DNA of 64,000 nucleotides from Lytechinus variegatus (GCF_018143015.1 NC_054754.1:27632830-27696829); one strand, 5' to 3'. Positions 12,601-21,050 are shown, counted from the first letter of the stretch. Translations and numbers: made by a program. The notes: generated by a model not told the origin, from the sequence alone.

Positions 12601-15600
12601 CTAACAGCAAGAAGGTTGTATATGACGTACTAAGGAAAGGAGATTCTGCATTCTTGTCGGGTATGTGAAATGAAAAATACTATTACGAATGCCAAACAAA
12701 ACATGTTAAGCAAGGAATAAATTTGTCTGTCAAATACTGATTTGGAAAGGTTATTTACAATACAGAGTTTTGTATAGTTTGAAGAAACACTGATAAAATG
12801 CAGGTCAAGTACTTTTGTGTGTTGGTGATCTGTTTTGAATATTATTTCTATATTAGGATGTGCCTTTTCAAGATAAAAATCTCAAAATTCATTTAGTGTG
12901 ACCCATTGTTGGTTTTAGGGATGGTTTACAATTTAGGTTTAGCTAATTGGGTCTTATCAACTGATGATCAGAGTTTGTCCTTACACCATATATCTGTCAT
13001 CTTTCTATTGATAGGAGATGTGTTGATCATGGACAGGTTTGGATATTTCTATTTCCGGGATCGTTCTGGGGATACGTTTCGATGGAAGGGAGAGAACGTG
13101 TCCACGACAGAGGTGGAAACAATCATTAGCAAGACGATAGGACTCAATGACACTGTAGTTTATGGTGTTGAAGTACCAGGTATGGTGATTAAATGATGTT
13201 TAACTATTATTCCAATTGTTTGAATGATGAATAGTTTTCGGTTGATATGAAAATAATAATAATCACAATATTATCCCATGTTTATATAGTGCGTAATACA
13301 TCCACAGATTTACCCCGAGTTACCCTAGTCATCTGGGGGGTGTTTCATGAAAGTTGTCAGCACTGACTAAATTGTCAGTGCTGACAATTTCAGTGAAATC
13401 CTTGGTTTTGATTGGCTGTGAGGCACTTGTCTCTGACTATTATTATAGTAACTGTCGAAGAAAGCCAATTTGTCAGTGCTGACAACTTTCATGAAACGCT
13501 CCCCTGATCCTTCACCTGTAGCATGCCCGCACACATTGTAGCCATCAGCTTTCTCCTATCTCTTAGAGAGCGTTCCAACAAGGGTTTAAGACTCAATTGC
13601 TAAACATACTACAACGGCTTCTGCATCCTACTGGGTGCCCATTTGACTCCTGGGTGGAGAGTGGCAAAGTGTGGATTGTCAAATGACACCAGGCCATGAT
13701 GGGATTTGATGAATCAAGAACTGCATCACGATGCTTGTGAGCTATCATTTTCTTGTAATGACATTTAGCGAGAATATCACAGAAAAATGGTCCACTTTAA
13801 GGGATGTTCTTCGTACTTCCTAACATTCAAGGGAGACAACAATGTTGAAATGGTTGGGCTGGCGTTTTATATTTGGTCCCATAGATTCATATCTGTGTAG
13901 CAGTGCTTGTGACTTTTGACAGAATTAATGAAGTTAAATCAAGTTTATTTTCAGGATTTCATTCAGCTAGTGCAAATTCTTAGATGTATTGAACCAAGTT
14001 TAAAATCAAATTTAATCGGTTTTATACTGAAGACCTGTGGCCCGGTAACACAGAGCTTAGTGATCATCGTAGAACATTTTTTTATGATTGATTGCATCTA
14101 CTAGGATGTACAATCAATCGTAAAAATCAGGCCTAAGATTAATTGCTAGCTCTTGTGCTACAACTTAGACCCAGGGGCCTTGCAGAAATACTTAAAATCA
14201 AACACAACTCTAAAAGTGCTGCATCCTGGACTTGCGCTTGACATTTGACTTGAGTTTAATCGCAACTCTTTCTGCAATGGCTCCAGAACTGAATTGTATC
14301 CTCAAGCCTTTGCCTAAGTATTTTTTTGTAAACCTACTAGAGAATTAGGAATAAGAATAGAACTTGTTTCATGAGCTGAAATTGTAGTTGCAAATTAACA
14401 TTTTAAACTGATTTCTTTTACGCTGGTTTTATTCTTTTCTTCAAGGTGAGACCGCTATTGATAAGATTTAAATTTACTTTTTTATTGAACTCTGAGCTCT
14501 TTATGCGCTTTGAGCACTCTACAGAGTGGATTTGGCACTTTATAAGTCACATTACTATTACAATATTATATGGTGATGGCTAAAAAAAATTAAAAGAAAA
14601 CAGGTGGTATTGTCTCAAAGTAGAAGAAAATAATTATATGTTTCTCTTTCTGTTTCTCTCTCTCTTTTCTGTCTCTATCACCATCTCTCGTCTTTCTCTG
14701 TCTGTCTTTCCCTTTCTCTGTCTGTCTCTCTCTGTCTTTTTCTGTCTCATCAAGGATCTGAGGGTCGTGCTGGTATGGCAGCCATAGTAGATCCCAATGG
14801 GTCTCTCAACATTCCAGATCTATACACATTACTCAAAGGCAACCTGCCAGGCTACGCTATCCCTCTCTTCATCCGTATAGTCACAAAGGTGGATACAACA
14901 GGTACGTAAACCTTAGCGTTTTCAACTACCAATGCCCTCCCCCTCTCCTCCAAGGGGATGCTATATGCTACATCTATCCCACTTTTCATCTGTATAGTCA
15001 CAAAGGTGGATACTACAGGTATGTAAACCCTTGTGTTTTCAACTTCCCCTCCCCTACCCCTTCCCATATATTGCTATGTCACGAAGAGCCTGTACACATA
15101 ATCTGCTTGCTAGTAGAATTGGAAGGCAGGAAATGAAATAAGGCAGAAACTTGTGGAAAGTTGTAGGTTTCATCAATTCAAGCTAGCAGGAACAAATATT
15201 TATGATATCTCTATGTGATAGAAGTGAATAAAATCAATTGTGTCATGTGAAAAGCAGAATATCACCCAGTTCTTGTGTATACAAACCTATGGAATCACAA
15301 TGAAATCATGGATCTGAGGCGGATGAAAAGCACAATTAAATTTATATTCAAAGCCTGATAATTGGAGCTATTTTTAAGCAAAATACTTGGCTAGGAAGCA
15401 GTGAAATGCATAAACCTGACATTGCTGTGTTTTGCAGTTTATAAACTTTCAGTGGATATATATGATTTGTCAATTTCACTTTTGGGTCTGGATGGGGTCT
15501 TGAAACACGGAAGGGAAAAAAACACTCAAATAGAAGTTGATATTGAAATAAACATTTTAACAGGTTTGTATTGGTGCAATGGCTTTTTAATGATAAATCA

Positions 15601-16011
15601 AAAAAAAAAAATATATATATATATATTGAATGATGATATTAAAATATTGCTTATCATTTCTTTGTAATTAGTTCACAGACTTTAATTCAGTTACCCGATA
15701 AGCTTTTCATTACACTTTCAGGATGTATCAAAACATACAAAAAAATATATATATTGAATGATGTTATCAAAATATTGCTTATTTCTTTGTAATTAGTTCA
15801 CAGACTTTAATTCAGTTACCCGATAAGCTTCTTCATTCCACTTTCTTGTTTAGGAACCTATAAACTCAAGAAAGTCGAGATAAGAAAGGAAGCATATGAC
15901 ATCAACACCGTCAAGGATAGGTTATACTACTTGAATGCCAGGGCGGGGCGCTATGAAGAACTTACCCCCACAGCTCACCAAGACATCAAGTCCGGTAAAA
16001 TCAGGTTATGA
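406..16011 (+). CDS. SLC27A: Long-chain fatty acid transport protein / acyl-CoA synthetase, SLC27A1/4-like (5' partial, 10 exons)
   Basis: Members of this family are membrane acyl-CoA synthetases that activate long- and very-long-chain fatty acids with ATP and CoA and so drive fatty acid uptake. Exons: 406-685, 3369-3524, 4461-4530, 9619-9820, 11037-11186, 11635-11821, 12523-12660, 13015-13179, 14755-14901, 15854-16011. All junctions are GT-AG and phases agree, giving 550 codons plus TGA. Counted from the first visible residue, the AMP-binding P-loop [12 protein letters not shown] is at 150-161, the adenylate motif YGATEG at 291-296, and the FATP signature [14 protein letters not shown] at 416-429. 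Vertebrate FATP1 has about 646 residues, so roughly 95-100 N-terminal residues, including the membrane anchor, lie left of the window. Long similarity to vertebrate SLC27A1 and SLC27A4 is clear (for example [25 protein letters not shown]); which of the two it matches best is undecided. Introns are swollen by MITEs, mostly intron 3 at 5.1 kb. Confidence 0.95.
2340..2430 (+). repeat. tRNA-derived SINE, 3' part remnant
   Basis: The order GAGGTAAATGGGTATCTGG, then a cytosine- and thymine-rich break, then AGGGTAATGATAGCC matches the body of the fuller SINE copy at 38964-39176. The tRNA-like head is missing. Confidence 0.55.
2975..3240 (+). repeat. Three-unit tandem repeat, about 110 bp each
   Basis: Units share the order: (T)TATAAAG/TTTAGA, CTTGTATGCTCTACATGT, GCCAAAGAAATA, ACATAGCCCCCCC, and an A/T run ending AAAATACAAA. 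The last unit is diverged and has a longer C run. Confidence 0.8.
3369..3524 (+). CDS. SLC27A: SLC27A-like exon 2 in window
   Basis: The acceptor is TTGCAG and the donor AAAG|GTGAAT. It encodes the variable linker that follows LIFAAELSE in this family and precedes the P-loop. Similarity to vertebrate proteins is weak here, as is usual for this segment. The call rests on phase continuity on both sides (codon split 1+2 at each junction). Confidence 0.9.
4461..4530 (+). CDS. SLC27A: SLC27A-like exon 3, ATP/AMP-binding P-loop
   Basis: This short 70-base exon encodes [19 protein letters not shown] and then ITHSR. The (Y/F)[11 protein letters not shown] stretch is the nucleotide-binding signature of adenylate-forming enzymes. 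The donor is AAG|GTAATA. Confidence 0.97.
4580..4748. mobile_element. MITE family A (foldback, TTTCATAAAGC ends)
   Basis: It begins GGTGGGTGTTTCATAAAGC and ends with the complementary GCTTTATGAAACGACCC. Inner arms (AGAGCGACTTTAAGAACGAC and its complement) make the whole about 165 bp unit a hairpin. The same family recurs at 6363, 6551, 11973, 16184, 24117 and 35376. Confidence 0.9.
4998..5315. mobile_element. Inverted-repeat element with 35-bp arms
   Basis: The left arm (ATCGTCGCACGCACCACGAA, then CCGTCCTCTCTGC) is matched in reverse at 5279-5313. A third partial copy of the GAGAGGACGGTTCGTGG core sits at about 5228. It has no coding potential and resembles a MITE. Confidence 0.85.
6363..6548. 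mobile_element. MITE family A copy
   Basis: Diverged left arm (GGTGGGTGCTTCATC) and better preserved right arm (AGTCGCTCTTAACTTACGAA ... ATAAAACACC). It directly abuts the next copy. Confidence 0.85.
6551..6708. mobile_element. MITE family A copy, head to tail with the previous one
   Basis: Ends TGGGTGTTTCATAA and TTATGAGACACCCACC, with eroded inner arms. Two copies separated by a few bases suggest insertion next to, or into, an existing copy. Confidence 0.8.
7021..7293. mobile_element. MITE family B (GGGCCCCGTCT ends)
   Basis: It begins GGGCCCCGTCTCACAAAGAG and ends with the complementary AACTCTTTGTTAGACAGGGG. The inner arms carry TTGATCCGATCA and its complement. Four copies occur in the window. 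Confidence 0.88.
7639..8043. mobile_element. MITE family C copy split by a family B insertion
   Basis: The left half (GGCCCTGTAACATTTAACAT, 7639-7707) and right half (GCTAAGCTTTATGTTCACAT, 7988-8043) match the ends of the whole copy at 26230-26360. A family B element at 7708-7987 sits between them. Confidence 0.75.
7708..7987. mobile_element. MITE family B copy inserted in family C
   Basis: Ends AGCCCCGTCTTACAAACAG and TTCTTCGTGAGACGGGGCCC. The interior matches the other family B copies (ATGCATGTTTTTTCAAAATA, TGGATTTCCATAGAGTT). Confidence 0.85.
8415..9478. mobile_element. About 1.06-kb foldback element
   Basis: The left arm (8415-8570; ACAAAGATGCATTGCAGTCC, TGACAAGATATTGA, ATAGATGCATTCATGATTAT) recurs in reverse complement at 9322-9475. 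Inner arms are also complementary (TATGACATAACAATTTTCTC near 9260; complement near 8650). No transposase reading frame is seen. Confidence 0.85.
9619..9820 (+). CDS. SLC27A: SLC27A-like exon 4
   Basis: It encodes residues including [17 protein letters not shown], equivalent to CLPLYHSAGNIMGVGQ in vertebrate FATP1, and [14 protein letters not shown]. The acceptor is CTTCCAG and the donor ACG|GTAAGT. It ends in phase 0. Confidence 0.97.
10377..10817. mobile_element. Inverted-repeat element carrying a tRNA-like sequence
   Basis: The outer ends GAGTACCGAAGCGATGACGTC and GACGTCACACTTCGGTACTC are near complements (about 20 bp). A second inner pair surrounds GTGTCATGGCGG (10680) and CCGCCATGACACC (10782). 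The left half holds the tRNA-like segment at 10404-10479. It lies in the intron between SLC27A-like exons 4 and 5. Confidence 0.85.
10404..10479 (+). other. tRNA-like sequence (Pol III A and B boxes), degenerate
   Basis: The A box TGGCTCAGTCGG is at 10411-10422 and the B box GGTTCAAACCC at 10456-10466. Position in the anticodon loop would read CAC (valine). The acceptor ends do not pair, so a working tRNA is unlikely. It could be the head of a SINE. Confidence 0.7.
11037..11186 (+). CDS. SLC27A: SLC27A-like exon 5
   Basis: This 150-base phase 0/0 exon encodes [16 protein letters not shown] and [14 protein letters not shown], matching the vertebrate [10 protein letters not shown] and VRLAVGNGLRP segments. 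The acceptor is TTTCAG and the donor AGG|GTAGGT. Confidence 0.97.
11635..11821 (+). CDS. SLC27A: SLC27A-like exon 6, adenylate motif
   Basis: It encodes [17 protein letters not shown], the conserved motif that contacts the acyl-adenylate, followed by VGFNS and ending KPG at a split glycine codon. A SINE interrupted by a MITE begins about 50 bases after its donor. Confidence 0.97.
11865..12170 (+). repeat. tRNA-derived SINE interrupted by a MITE
   Basis: The left part has a worn B box (GGGCTCAAATCCG), TTCCTTCTGAAAGAAATT and TGTTGTGCCACACTC. The right part resumes with CCAGGTGGAGTAAATGGGGA after the insertion at 11973-12149. The order matches the SINE copy at 38964. Confidence 0.75.
11973..12149. 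mobile_element. MITE family A copy inside a SINE
   Basis: Ends GGTGGGTGTTTCATAAAGC and GAAACACCCACC. CCAGGTGG-like sequence is found on both sides, consistent with a short target duplication of the SINE's own CCAGGTG. Confidence 0.85.
12171..12330. mobile_element. Palindromic MITE (GGGGCGTTTCATGAAAGGAC)
   Basis: It begins GGGGGGCGTTTCATGAAAGG and ends with a worn complement ending ACACTCCCC. Inner TGTCAGACGTTTTATCC has related complements near 12280. It lies directly after the SINE. Confidence 0.65.
12523..12660 (+). CDS. SLC27A: SLC27A-like exon 7
   Basis: It encodes [10 protein letters not shown] through FRKGDSA-type sequence (here [12 protein letters not shown]), matching the vertebrate segment between the adenylate and signature motifs. 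It begins and ends in split glycine codons. Confidence 0.96.
13015..13179 (+). CDS. SLC27A: SLC27A-like exon 8, FATP signature
   Basis: It encodes [18 protein letters not shown] followed by NVSTTEVE, the FATP/VLACS signature that separates SLC27 proteins from other acyl-CoA synthetases. The acceptor is TTGATAG and the donor CAG|GTATGG. Confidence 0.97.
13335..13504. mobile_element. Palindromic MITE with TGTCAGCACTGACA core
   Basis: GGGGGGTGTTTCATGAAAGT at the left pairs with ACTTTCATGAAACGCTCCCC at the right. TTGTCAGTGCTGACAA occurs in both arms. Ends resemble those of the 12171 element, so these may be related families. Confidence 0.85.
13505..14038 (+). other. Intronic sequence without recognised features
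   Basis: Part of the intron between SLC27A-like exons 8 and 9. No exon, repeat or hairpin could be supported here. Confidence 0.5.
14039..14172. mobile_element. MITE family C copy
   Basis: GGCCCGGTAACACAGAGCTT at the left and a worn complement ending AACTTAGACCC at the right; the core has ATGATTGATTG and its complement CAATCAATCGT. Confidence 0.7.
14174..14284. mobile_element. Short palindromic MITE
   Basis: GGGGCCTTGCAGAAATA and TCTTTCTGCAATGGCTCC form the ends; CACAACTCT and its AGTTTAATCGCAACTC counterpart sit inside. It directly follows the family C copy. Confidence 0.6.
14636..14745 (+). repeat. CT-rich low-complexity tract
   Basis: Irregular TCTCTGTCTTTC-type repeats lead into the acceptor of SLC27A-like exon 9 and serve as an unusually long polypyrimidine tract. 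Confidence 0.85.
14755..14901 (+). CDS. SLC27A: SLC27A-like exon 9
   Basis: It encodes [16 protein letters not shown] and [17 protein letters not shown], matching GKAGMAAIADP and QPIFLRLLPQVDTTG of vertebrate FATP1. A CT-rich tract of more than 100 bases precedes the acceptor. Its 3' part and donor are duplicated 117 bases downstream. Confidence 0.97.
14955..15062 (+). pseudogene. Tandem duplicate of the 3' part of SLC27A-like exon 9
   Basis: The end of exon 9, its donor and the following intron (14851-14945) recur 117 bases downstream with differences. The copy has TATAGTCACAAAGGTGGATA and ACAGGTATGTAAACC. It lacks the upstream half and acceptor of the exon, so it is probably not spliced in. 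Confidence 0.85.
15620..15848 (+). repeat. Tandem duplication at the end of the last SLC27A-like intron
   Basis: Two copies of TATATTGAATGATG ... AATATTGCTTAT ... TTCACAGACTTTAATTCAG ... CCCGATAAGCTT lie about 120 bases apart, the second ending at the real acceptor of the terminal exon. Confidence 0.88.
15854..16011 (+). CDS. SLC27A: SLC27A-like terminal exon
   Basis: It encodes [16 protein letters not shown] through the C-terminus GKIRL and a TGA at 16009-16011. Vertebrate FATP1 has TFKIQKTRLQREGFDP at the same place. The acceptor is TTGTTTAG. No convincing AATAAA was seen close downstream, so the 3' UTR end is unknown. Confidence 0.96.
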
Positions 16012-16183
16012 TGAGAGTTGAGCTGTTAAGAGGTTTTTAGGAGTTATTACAAACCTTGCATCTATGTTTTTTATGCAGTATCAGATTTTTAGGAAATTGT
16101 TACTTGGTCTACGTCCATTTGGTATACTGTCCATTTGTTCTCATCCTAGTTCATATACAACCAGTTGCCTATTAACCATCGGA

Positions 16184-16341
16184 GGGGGGGGGGCATTTCA
16201 TAAAGCTGTTCGTAAGTTAAGAGTGACTTTAAGAACGACTGGTGATCCTTTCTTACGCGCTAAACCATCGCCTATGGTGTATACCATTTACCAAAAGAAA
16301 GGATCACCAGTCGTTATGAACAGCTTTATGAAACACCCCCT
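16184..16341. mobile_element. MITE family A copy
   Basis: GGGGCATTTCATAAAGCTG to CAGCTTTATGAAACACCCCC, with GAACGACTGGTGATCC and its complement inside. It lies just after the SLC27A-like stop codon, probably within or near the 3' UTR. Confidence 0.88.
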
Positions 16342-16344
16342 GGT

Positions 16345-17300
16345 CTAATTGCCATTCAGGCTATTTACCAGTTTGTCTAATTTCCAGTAGGGCTATATTC
16401 ACTTTGTCAAATATCCTCTTGGGCTAACACACATTAGTCTATGTGATTAGATGAAACTGTTCATGAGCCAGGTTTTCATTTGACGAAGTGCAAAATGATA
16501 AGTAGTCAAAATGGAAATTAGGCCATCTTGGCAATAGACTATAAGGAGAATTATACCAAGTTATAGTTGACCAAATGGTAATTAGACTAAATTGTTTGAT
16601 GTTTGTAGACCAATCAGGTTTAGCCATGATGGTGTTTGACAATCTGAGAATTAGATTACTTGTAGACCAATGGATTGTTGATTTGGTCAGTACCTTAATT
16701 GTATAACGTGATTGCAATAGTTCTTTTGATTATTATGTTGATCTACTTCAAAATGATTTTTTAGTGAATCCATTATTGTTTTAGATCATTTGTCAGTAGA
16801 CAAATTTTATCCAATACGTTGAATTGGTCAGTACGTGACTTGTGTAATGTGATTGCAATACTTATTTTGATTATTATGTTGATCTACTTTTAAAAAGATT
16901 AATTTACATTAAGAATTTGTATAGATACCAAGTTATTTTTGCAGTTCAAATTTTTGTTAAGTCATTTCCTACTGGAACCAGCTCGTCCCTACAGGTATAA
17001 AGCCTATTGGAATTACATCATTCAGTAGCAAGTGAGTTAGCAAAGGGTTTCGTAAATTGGTTTCAGTTTATTGTGATCAGTACACCCTAAGTGCTTTCAA
17101 ATTGGCAATTGCAGTGCAAGAAATGTGTAGAATGATAAATTCATTTATATGGCAAGTGTTTTCCATAATTATTATAACTTTACAAATTCTTAAGTATGAT
17201 AAAAGGATTACTTTAACCTCAAACTACAGTAGCCACCTTAGTACCTGTTGTAAAGATGTTTTCTATAACTGTAACACAATTTGTGGTCACTTTGCCATTA
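16345..17300 (+). other. AT-rich sequence downstream of SLC27A
   Basis: No gene is seen. A motif resembling TAGACCAAT/TGGTAATTAGAC recurs loosely between 16420 and 16810 and suggests an old local repeat. Confidence 0.4.
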
Positions 17301-17470
17301 TAATAATAGACCTTATGCATATGTCATAATCTCATAGCGCCCTCCCTCAGAGGATATAGGAATATGCATAAAAGAGTTGTCAGAGATGCGCCAGCTGCAG
17401 ATCACCAACGCATTCAAGGCAATGAGTTAAGCCTCTAATAGATCATCAACGCATAAGGTCTATAACCATG
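17300..17470 (+). repeat. Dispersed repeat shared with 29225-29390
   Basis: ATGCATATGTCATAATCTCA then TAGCGCCCTCC and GGATATAGGAATATG recur in reverse complement at 29310-29385. The right part (GAGATGCGCCAGCTGCAGAT, CAACGCATTCAAGG) matches loosely as well. Confidence 0.75.
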
Positions 17471-17483
17471 GATACCTTCATTT

Positions 17484-18553
17484 TTGTCTCACCTGCATAG
17501 CAGAGTGAGACTATAGGCGCCGCTTTTCCGACGGCGGCGGCGGCGTCAACATCAAATCTTAACCTAAGGTTAAGTTTTTGAAATGACATCATAACTTAGA
17601 AAGTATATGGACCTAGTTCATGAAACTTGGCCATAAGGTTAATCAAGTATTACTGAACATCCTTTTAGAGTTTCATGTCACATGACCAAGGTCAAAGGTC
17701 ATTTAGGGTCAATGAACTTTGGCCGAATTGGGGGTATCTGTTGAATTCCCATCATAACTTTGACAGTTTATGGATCTGATTCATGAAACATGGACATAAT
17801 AGTAATCAAGCATCACTGAACATTTTGTGCAAGTTTCAGCTCTCATGATTAAGGTCAAAGGTCATTAGGGTCAATGAACTTTGACCGAATTGGGGGTATC
17901 TGTTGAATTTCCATCATAACTTTGACAGTTTATGGATCTGATTCATGAAACATGGACATAATAGTAATCAAGCATCACTGAACATTTTGTGCAAGTTTCA
18001 GCTCTCATGATTAAGGTCAAAGGTCATTAGGGTCAATGAACTTTGACCGAATTGGGGGTATCTGTTGAATTACCATCATAACTTTGAAAGTGTATTGGTC
18101 TAGTTCGTTAAACTTGGACATTAGAGTAATCAAGTATCACTGAACATCCTGTGCGCATTTCATGTCACATGACCAAGGTCAAAGGTCAATGAACTTTGGC
18201 CGAATTAGATGTATCTGTTGAATTACCATAACTTTGAAAGTTTATGGATCTGATTCATGAATCTTGACATAAGAGTAATCAAGTATCACTGAACATCCTG
18301 TGCGAGTTTCAAGTCACATGATCAAGGTCAAAGGTCATGTAAGGTCAATGATCTTTGGCCATGTTGGGTTTTTTTGTTGAATAACCATCATATCTCTGTA
18401 AGTTTATTGGACTAGTTCATAAAAAGTGGACATAAAAGTAACCATGTATCACTGAACAGCTTGTGCGAGTTAGAGTAGTTTTCAAAGTCAGCACTGATGC
18501 TATATTGAACCGCGTGATGCAGGTGAGACTGCCAGAGGCATTCCACTTGTTAT
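17484..18553 (+). repeat. DR1-rich 1.1-kb repeat (family S), copy 1
   Basis: It starts TTTTTGTCTCACCTGC, continues AGTGAGACTATAGGCGCCGC and a GGC triplet run, then about 160-base internal units, and ends GATGCAGGTGAGACTGCC then AGAGGCATTCCACTTGTT. Each internal unit has CATAACTTTGAAAGTTTATG, CAAGTATCACTGAACATCCT and AAGGTCAAAGGTCA. GTCTCACCTGC at the start and GCAGGTGAGAC near the end are exact inverted repeats. Class unknown; no protein is coded. Confidence 0.9.
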
Positions 18554-18732
18554 TTTAAAATACCACAATCCTAACACACTTTACTTTTGTATATTGTGTA
18601 TATTAGCACCTTCAAGATTAAATAACCAGTTTCTTGATCCAAAATGTATACGTTTAGCTTTGAAGCAACCTAAATCTATGTAAAAAATATTATTGTGTGC
18701 TATAGAAATCAGGGCTTTGATTGAGTTACATA

Positions 18733-19300
18733 TTTTTGTCTCACTTGCAAACGGTGGCGGCGGCAGCAGCATCATCAACATGGAAATCTTAACCAAGGTT
18801 AAGTTTTTTAAATGTCATCACAACTTAAACAAATATATGGACCTAGTTTATGAAACTTGGACATAATAACAATGAAGTCTTACTGAACATCCTGCCTGAG
18901 TTTTAGGTCACATGACCAAGTCAAAGGGCATTTAGTGTCAATGAACTTGACCCTGTTGGGGGTTTTAATATCAAAATCTTGTTATAACGTTGAAAGTGTA
19001 TGGATGTAGTGAATGATCTTAGACATAAGCGTAATCAAGTATCTGTGAACATCCTCTGCGAGTTTTAGTTCACATAACTAAGGTAAAAGGTCATTTGGGG
19101 TCAATGAACTAAGACCATGTTGGGAGAATCAGCATTGAAATCTTAACCAAGTGTAAGTCTTAAATTTATGGACCTAGTTAATGTGAAACTTGGATATAGG
19201 GGTAATGGTGTATCACTGATCATTCTGCCTGAGTTTCGGGTCACATGACCAAGGTCAAAGGTCATTTCTGGTTAATTAACATAATGTTTCATTATCATAT
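18733..19300 (+). repeat. Family S copy 2, diverged and partial
   Basis: It starts TTTTTGTCTCACTTGC and has the GGCGGC run and the unit motifs (AAGGTCAAAGGTCA at about 19251), but no clear 3' terminus. It runs into the next copy at 19311. Confidence 0.75.
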
Positions 19301-19310
19301 GAAAGATGTT

Positions 19311-19562
19311 TTTGTCTCGCCTGAACGAAGTTCAGTAGAGACCTAGTAATCACTTTTCCTTTTGGTCTGTTATCTTTAGAAAAAAAATGTTGAAGTTTTT
19401 GTTCAACTTGCTCTCATTTCTTTATTTTTGCATCAATTACGATCTTTGTGTAATGCCGCATGTGACCCCATGAGAATAATGGGGTCAAAGGTCTTCTAGA
19501 GGTCAAAAGGTCAAATTATATGAGGTCATGTCCATCCAAGTTTGTGTTCAATATGCTATCAT
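19311..19562 (+). repeat. Family S variant, 5' part only
   Basis: It starts TTTTTGTCTCGCCTGAACG, then GAGACCTAGTAATCAC, and matches the copy at 23011 (GTTCAACTTGCTCTCATTTC). Similarity stops near 19562, where the kinase-fragment array begins. Confidence 0.75.
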
Positions 19563-21050
19563 TTCTACATGTCCCTGCCTCTACATATTTAGTGATGATT
19601 AATATGTGATACTCGTCCATGTATGTGCCCATTAAGTTTACACTGTTTTGGTGTGCGATTCTTTGGAGACCAGCTGCTTCTTTCAAGATCAGACTGTCTG
19701 GCCACTTTCCTTTCGTCATCCTTATTACTTCACAGCAACAGTAGCTCTTTTCATTGTGCCTTTGAACACTTCCCCATAAGAGCCATGGTTGATTTGGTCT
19801 TTGAAGTCACAGGTTACATCTGAAGTGTTGATTTGCTGACAGTTGCTGTATTGTGCTTATAAATGTCTTTTCCATGACATTGACATATGTGGTTTGCGTG
19901 GATATGTCAAGTACCAAATCTTCACACTTACTTTACTTTCATTCTTGGGATGTGTTGAGGAGTGGGAAATCAGACGTAGCAGACTCTGATAATCTCACAA
20001 CTTGAAGCTTATTGGATTCTCTTGGGAAATGCTGATGTTCATCACCTTCCACTTGAAGGAATGCCTTTAAAGTGCATTGATACAAGCCAGGTTGATTTAC
20101 TTGCATTACACAGCCACCGCAGTAAACCAGCTCCCCGTCGCAGAACCATTCAGTGATGATATATACGTGATACTCATCCATGTATGAGCCCATGAAGTTT
20201 ACACTGTTTTGGTGTGCGATTCTTTGGTGACCAGCTGCTTCTTCAAGATCAGACTGCCTGGCCGCTTTCCTTCTGTCATCCTTATTTTCTTCATAGCTAC
20301 AGCATGTCCTTTCATTGTGCCTTTGAACACTTCCCCATAAGAGCCATGGTTGATTGGGTCTTTTAAGTCACAGGTTACATCCAAAGAGTTGATTTGCTGA
20401 CAGTTGCTGCCTTGTGCTTATAAATGTCTTTTCGATGACATTCACATATGCGGTTTTGCGTAGATATGTCACGTACCAAATCTTCTTACTTTACTCTCAT
20501 TCTTGGGATGTGTTGAGGAGTGGGAAATCAGACGTGGCAGACTCTGATATTCTCACAACTTGAAGCTTATTGGATTCTCTTGGGAAATGTTGAAGTTCAT
20601 CTCCTTCCACTTGAAGGAATGCCTTTAAAGTGCAGTGGTACAAGCCAGGTTGATTTACTTGCATTACGCAGCCACCGCAGTAAACCAGCTCCCCGTCGCA
20701 GAACCATTCAGTGATGATAAGTATGTGATACTCATCCATGTATGAACCCATGAAGTTTACACTGTTTTGGTGTGTGATTAATTTGGTGACCAGCTGCTTC
20801 TTTCATGATAAGCCTGTCTGGCCGCTTTCCTTTTGTCATCCTAATTTTATTCACTGTAACAGCGGCTCCTTTCATTGTGCCTTTGAACATTACGCAGCCA
20901 TCGGAGTGAACCGTCGCCCCGTCACAGAACCATTCATAAGACACTCCATCTTTGTTGTGATGATGGAACACAACCCCGCGAATCAGTGTTCCCCCTTCAT
21001 ACCCCCACAGTTCATCTGGATGGTGAAATCATCAGGTATGGGTCTGAATT
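19516..21050 (-). pseudogene. Tandem array of kinase N-lobe and Ig-like gene fragments (decayed)
   Basis: Three units, about 560 bases apart (equivalent points at 19641, 20202, 20760), read on the minus strand. The best unit (20384-19939) encodes a glycine-rich loop HGSYGEVFKGTMKG, the lysine motif AVAMKKIRMTEGKRP, an alpha-C/beta-4 segment with HQNSVN and MGSYMDEYHVYIITEW, then FCDGELVYCGGCVMQVNQPG and LYQCTLKAF. The first part looks like a tyrosine-kinase-like N-lobe; W..DG.LV and GLYQC look like half an immunoglobulin domain. The catalytic HRD and DFG regions are absent. In the unit at 20971-20732 the Ig-like part joins the kinase part directly at GCVMFKGTMKG. The frame shifts inside units (near 20240 in the best one), so this is a decayed array. 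The parent gene was not identified. Confidence 0.75.

Noticed and set aside
17484-18553. CRISPR-like spaced repeats
   Set aside because: Units are about 160 bases, diverged and dispersed through the genome window, with no short repeat-spacer pattern or cas genes.
19516-21050. Working kinase gene
   Set aside because: Catalytic-loop motifs are absent, frames shift within units, and no splice structure restores a full domain.
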